Assembly (NCBI GenBank): GCA_003450555.1
Contig: DMFQ01000321.1
Span: 1-9,528, forward strand
Origin: Ktedonobacter sp.
Lineage (GTDB): Bacteria; Chloroflexota; Ktedonobacteria; Ktedonobacterales; Ktedonobacteraceae
Direction: 5' to 3'
Length of the DNA: 9,528 bases
The notes beneath the pieces were generated by a model. It saw only the letters and a list, made by a program, of their open reading frames with translations. It did no database searches and was not told where the DNA came from. The stretch's first letter is position 1. Every line of letters begins with the position of its first letter. The translations under genes and the position numbers were made by a program. Below, piece by piece: positions 7,170 to 9,528 of this stretch.

Positions 7170-7187
7170 AATGTTGCGTGATCTTAA

Positions 7188-7562
7188 CTATTCATGTGAA
7201 GTTATGATAGAAGCTGGACCATCGGCCAGCGCGCTCGTTTCATCCGGGAATACGCTCATGAAATCGACAAGACGAGTGATCTGGAAGATCTCCACGTAGT
7301 GATTACTCAGCCCACAGGCCAGCAGGCGCCGTTTCGATTTGCGTGCCCGCGCTAGCAGGCTGACAATCAGAGCAATGCCGGTGCTGTTGATGTAATCCAC
7401 ATCGCTGAAGTTGAGCAGGATGACATCCGATTTCCGGCTTTCGGCTTCGGCATATGCTGAGTTGAGCACATCCTCCGCGAAGGCATTGATTTCTCCGTGC
7501 AGATCTATAATGGCGACACGGGGTTGGTGGCGTACTTGCGCCTCAAGACTTTTTGCCGTCAT
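7188..7562 (-). CDS. STAS-domain anti-sigma factor antagonist (RsbV/SpoIIAA-like)
   Basis: Partner-switch protein of 124 aa, typical length. One STAS domain spans about residues 8-112: AIIDLHGEINAFAEDVL, then VILLNFSDVDYINSTGIALIVSLL, with the phosphoacceptor Ser60 or Thr61 just before the conserved Gly. When unphosphorylated such proteins bind an anti-sigma or other target; phosphorylation by an RsbW-like kinase blocks this. Its ATG at 7562 lies inside the end of the phosphatase/kinase gene (20-base overlap) with AAGGAG about 7 bases before it, so translation is probably coupled and the amounts balanced. The immediate neighbour is therefore its likely kinase and phosphatase. No sigma factor is encoded in the window, so the final target is unknown. 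Confidence 0.9.
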   Translation of the reverse strand: MTAKSLEAQVRHQPRVAIIDLHGEINAFAEDVLNSAYAEAESRKSDVILLNFSDVDYINSTGIALIVSLLARARKSKRRLLACGLSNHYVEIFQITRLVDFMSVFPDETSALADGPASIITSHE

Positions 7563-8529
7563 GGTTGTCTCCTTCCAGGTTCAAAAGTAATTCAAGCGTA
7601 TGATGGTTCTCATCACTGATGACATTCACATCATCTACGAGGTTCTTTATCAAGAATAATCCCCAACCACGCGGTGACTGCAGTTCAGCGAGCTTAGCTT
7701 CGATGTCAGGTGCCTGGGAAACATCGATAGGTTGACCATTCCCCTTGTCGCTAATACGCACTGAAAGGGTCGTCGCCGAGGATAGCACCTGGATAGTAAC
7801 TGGTACATCAGGCTGATAGTTGTTCCCATGCTCCATTGCATTCATCGTCGCCTCAGCTACAGCGGTCTTGAGCTGATCTAAGCGCCTTTGCGGCAAATTG
7901 AGTTCCTGGACAGCGTGAGCAACTTGCTCCATCGCCTGGCGTTCATTGCCGGGTTCGCTGGCTATGCTCAATTCGGCCAGTGTGCGCCAACCATTGTTCC
8001 CAGGCTTTTGATCAATGTGAGGTGTGGACATTGTAATGATTTCACTTTCTCCAATGCTCTTAGACCTGCGCAGCGTTACCAGGGTTACATCATCCTCCTG
8101 TTCCCAATCGCTGCCCGTGAAATCCGCCAGTTGGCCCAAAAGGAGATCAATCACCGGCATATTGCCCTGATATTCACCAAGTAAAGTCATTAGCCGTGGA
8201 AAACCGAACATATCACGCTTCGCATTATGAGCTTCTACCAGACCATCACTATAAAAGAGGATGCTATCCCCGGGAGCAAGCGTCGTTTCCTTTTCTTCGT
8301 AGACCATACCGGGCATCAACCCCAGGGGCATCCCCGTGGCTCGCAGTTCGGAGACGCCATCTTTGTGACGTCGATATGGCAAATCATGTCCCGCGTTGGC
8401 GTACTGTAGTTGTCCGCTGACCGGATCGAGAATGGCGTAGAGACAGGTGACAAACATCTTGGGCGGAATGTCGGGATGGAGCAGGTCATTGGTCTGCTCC
8501 AAAACTTTGCCCCGGTGAGAGTGCCCCAT
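7543..8529 (-). CDS. GAF-PP2C-HATPase protein, C-terminal fragment (half of PP2C plus RsbW-like kinase domain)
   Basis: Downstream part of a protein split by a one-base shift. The true homologous sequence begins at GKVLEQTNDLL (about 8514); the few residues before it from ATG 8529 are out-of-frame and no ribosome site precedes that ATG, so independent translation is doubtful. It holds the rest of the SpoIIE-type phosphatase (YANAGHDLPYRRHKDG, LFYSDGLVEAHN and EDDVTLVTLR, with the metal-binding Asp residues present), a short linker, then an HATPase_c_2 domain: N-box EATMNAMEHGN, DKGNG, and RGWGLFLIKN. That domain is like RsbW/SpoIIAB serine kinases. In the restored 552-aa protein these kinase motifs fall at about 450-460, 485-489 and 511-520. 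It overlaps the STAS gene by 20 bases. Confidence 0.82.
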   Translation of the reverse strand: MGHSHRGKVLEQTNDLLHPDIPPKMFVTCLYAILDPVSGQLQYANAGHDLPYRRHKDGVSELRATGMPLGLMPGMVYEEKETTLAPGDSILFYSDGLVEAHNAKRDMFGFPRLMTLLGEYQGNMPVIDLLLGQLADFTGSDWEQEDDVTLVTLRRSKSIGESEIITMSTPHIDQKPGNNGWRTLAELSIASEPGNERQAMEQVAHAVQELNLPQRRLDQLKTAVAEATMNAMEHGNNYQPDVPVTIQVLSSATTLSVRISDKGNGQPIDVSQAPDIEAKLAELQSPRGWGLFLIKNLVDDVNVISDENHHTLELLLNLEGDNHDGKKS

Positions 8530-9202
8530 AGGCGGTTGAACGTAAAATACTGCGCGTTGTCGCCATCACTAGCGCGGCAGGTACTCCTTTGTCAGTGACA
8601 TCCCCAATGACGATCCCTACCCGACCATCTTCAAAATAAAGGAAGTCATAGAAGTCGCCTCCCACAGCCCTGGCTGGTTGATAGTATCTTTCCACGTGCC
8701 AGCCTGGCAGCGAGGGTAAATCTCGTGGCAGCAGTGTTTGTTGGATCAAGCTGGCAACGCGCAATTCCTGCTCGATGCGCTCGCGTTCAAGCGCCTGAGA
8801 CCGCTGCTCGCGTACCAACTGCGCCACCCTTAAAGCTGGAGCTGCCTGGGTCGCGAGGTCATTGAGCAGCGTCCGATCATAGGTGGAGTAGTCCTGCTCA
8901 CTCATGCGGGGACCGAGGTTGAGCAGTCCCACCAGTTCACCCTGGCTGACCAGCGGAATGGCCATCTTGACACCCGCCGCGTTAAGTTCGCGCAGAGCAG
9001 GCGAATCGAGGTTCAACTTGTCGATCTCGGTTGCTCCCGGTGAACTCAGGAAGTATGCCACAATCGGGTCATTGGGTGCGATCTCAATAGGTAAGGTCTC
9101 TACTTTGCGAGATCCCTTCTCATCGACCGTCTGAAGCGCCTGTTCTTCTCGTTTGACCCGCCCCAGGCGCATTTTTTGGAGGCGTTGCATTATTGTCGCC
9201 AT
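8486..9202 (-). CDS. GAF-PP2C-HATPase protein, N-terminal fragment (GAF and first half of PP2C)
   Basis: Upstream part of the same split gene. ATG at 9202 follows GGAGATGGAG, a usable ribosome site. Residues about 10-130 form a GAF-like sensor domain (AIPLVSQGELVGLLNLGPR, LLNDLATQAAPAL). A helical linker (132-150) leads to the SpoIIE/RsbU-type phosphatase: QQTLLPRDLPSLPGWHV, AVGGDFYDF (179-187) and IGDVTDKGVPAALVMATTR (199-217), including the first two metal-binding Asp residues. The frame breaks at LSPG: the plus-strand C-run at 8510-8513 has one base too many. Dropping it continues as LSPGKVLEQTNDLL, a standard PP2C sequence, so all catalytic motifs survive in the restored protein. The role inferred is GAF-controlled dephosphorylation of the downstream STAS proteins. 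Confidence 0.85.
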   Translation of the reverse strand: MATIMQRLQKMRLGRVKREEQALQTVDEKGSRKVETLPIEIAPNDPIVAYFLSSPGATEIDKLNLDSPALRELNAAGVKMAIPLVSQGELVGLLNLGPRMSEQDYSTYDRTLLNDLATQAAPALRVAQLVREQRSQALERERIEQELRVASLIQQTLLPRDLPSLPGWHVERYYQPARAVGGDFYDFLYFEDGRVGIVIGDVTDKGVPAALVMATTRSILRSTAYGALSPGQSFGADQ

Positions 9203-9227
9203 ATGAACTCCATCTCCGAAAATGTAC

Positions 9228-9295
9228 GGGCAGGGCTTGCCCCTGCCCTGGCCGCCCCTTCCTTGACAGCCTCCGTCTTGGAAGCCCCTGCCCTG
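9228..9295. repeat. GC-rich palindrome and direct repeat, REP-like
   Basis: GGGCAGGG (9228-9235) pairs with CCCTGCCC (9241-9248) around a 5-base loop, and GCCCCTGCCCTG occurs at both 9239-9250 and 9284-9295. It resembles the short dispersed palindromes common in intergenic DNA of Chloroflexota and cyanobacteria. In the phosphatase mRNA it would form a strong hairpin about 12 bases before the ribosome site and could dampen translation. Confidence 0.5.
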
Positions 9296-9394
9296 CGATC
9301 CTCTCTGTCTGCTCTATCTCCATCGCTCCCTGTCAGTGTACCCAACCCACAAGTGCGACGGATACGTTGAATGTCTATACGCTTTCTTGTCTCT

Positions 9395-9443
9395 AGTATA
9401 ATAGATATTCGTCTTCTAAACGTTACGAAAAGCGTTACGAAAA
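9395..9443 (-). promoter_or_regulatory. Probable operon promoter with a tandem 12-bp repeat
   Basis: On the minus strand TATTATACT (9403-9395) offers a -10 box about 190 bases before the phosphatase start. No consensus -35 precedes it. Instead two copies of CGTTACGAAAA (plus strand, 9421-9431 and 9433-9443, spaced 12 bp) cover the -35 zone, as expected for an activator or alternative-sigma site. This is inference from position and repetition. Confidence 0.4.
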
Positions 9444-9528
9444 ACGCAGAATTGGTTACTGCCGGCATTACTAATGAGTTCTATTGCTATTGTACCATCA
9501 AAGTCGAGACATACTATCATGCTCTTGC

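Larger units (their letters stand above)
9203..9528. other. Intergenic region upstream of the partner-switch operon
   Basis: No supported gene on either strand. The region holds the palindromic repeat and promoter listed separately. From 9444 to the window end nothing recognisable is seen. Confidence 0.5.

Noticed and set aside
9190..9468. 92-codon minus-strand frame upstream of the phosphatase
   Set aside because: It covers the promoter and GC-rich repeat, has biased Arg/Gly/Ala composition typical of chance frames, and overlaps the real start at 9202.
1..9528. CRISPR arrays, tRNA or rRNA genes, phage att sites
   Set aside because: No spaced repeat arrays, no cloverleaf or rRNA-like sequence, and no integrase gene were seen.

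Overview
The window looks like a chromosomal piece of a spore-forming or filamentous Chloroflexota bacterium (Ktedonobacter-like). This is inferred from gene style: a large BTAD/ATPase/TPR regulator, a phosphatase-kinase partner-switch gene with STAS partners, an IS110 element and moderate GC. No rRNA or other phylogenetic marker is present.

Layout. (i) 1-641, minus strand: the left end of an IS110-family insertion sequence. The first 103 residues of its DEDD transposase run off the window edge. The non-coding leader (about 419-627) folds by hand into the three-part shape expected of an IS110 bridge RNA: a 5' stem-loop, a target-binding loop on a 17-bp stem, and a second stem-loop. A 10-nt stretch in the 5' side of the target loop matches the flanking DNA at 9 of 10 positions and ends in CT, which places the element's edge at 640/641. 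(ii) 855-3842, plus strand: a 995-aa BTAD-ATPase-TPR transcriptional regulator with a good promoter and RBS, ending at a small hairpin. (iii) 3910-4311, minus: a stand-alone response-regulator receiver domain. (iv) 9202 down to 4442, minus: a probable operon. In order it encodes a GAF-PP2C(SpoIIE)-HATPase protein, an intact STAS anti-anti-sigma-type protein, a second STAS protein, a 256-aa protein I do not recognise, and an FAD-dependent oxidoreductase of the phytoene desaturase/PYROXD2 type.

How it works together. The partner-switch genes form a compact module. The HATPase (RsbW-like) domain should phosphorylate the STAS proteins and the PP2C domain should dephosphorylate them under control of GAF. 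The free receiver domain nearby may be a further input. The last two operon genes may be outputs or passengers.

Two genes, the phosphatase and the second STAS gene, each carry a single extra base in a short C/G run that breaks the frame in a conserved motif. The protein on both sides is otherwise well conserved, so these are either homopolymer sequencing errors or very recent mutations. The upstream region 9203-9528 holds a GC-rich palindromic repeat, a probable promoter and a 12-bp tandem repeat, but no gene.
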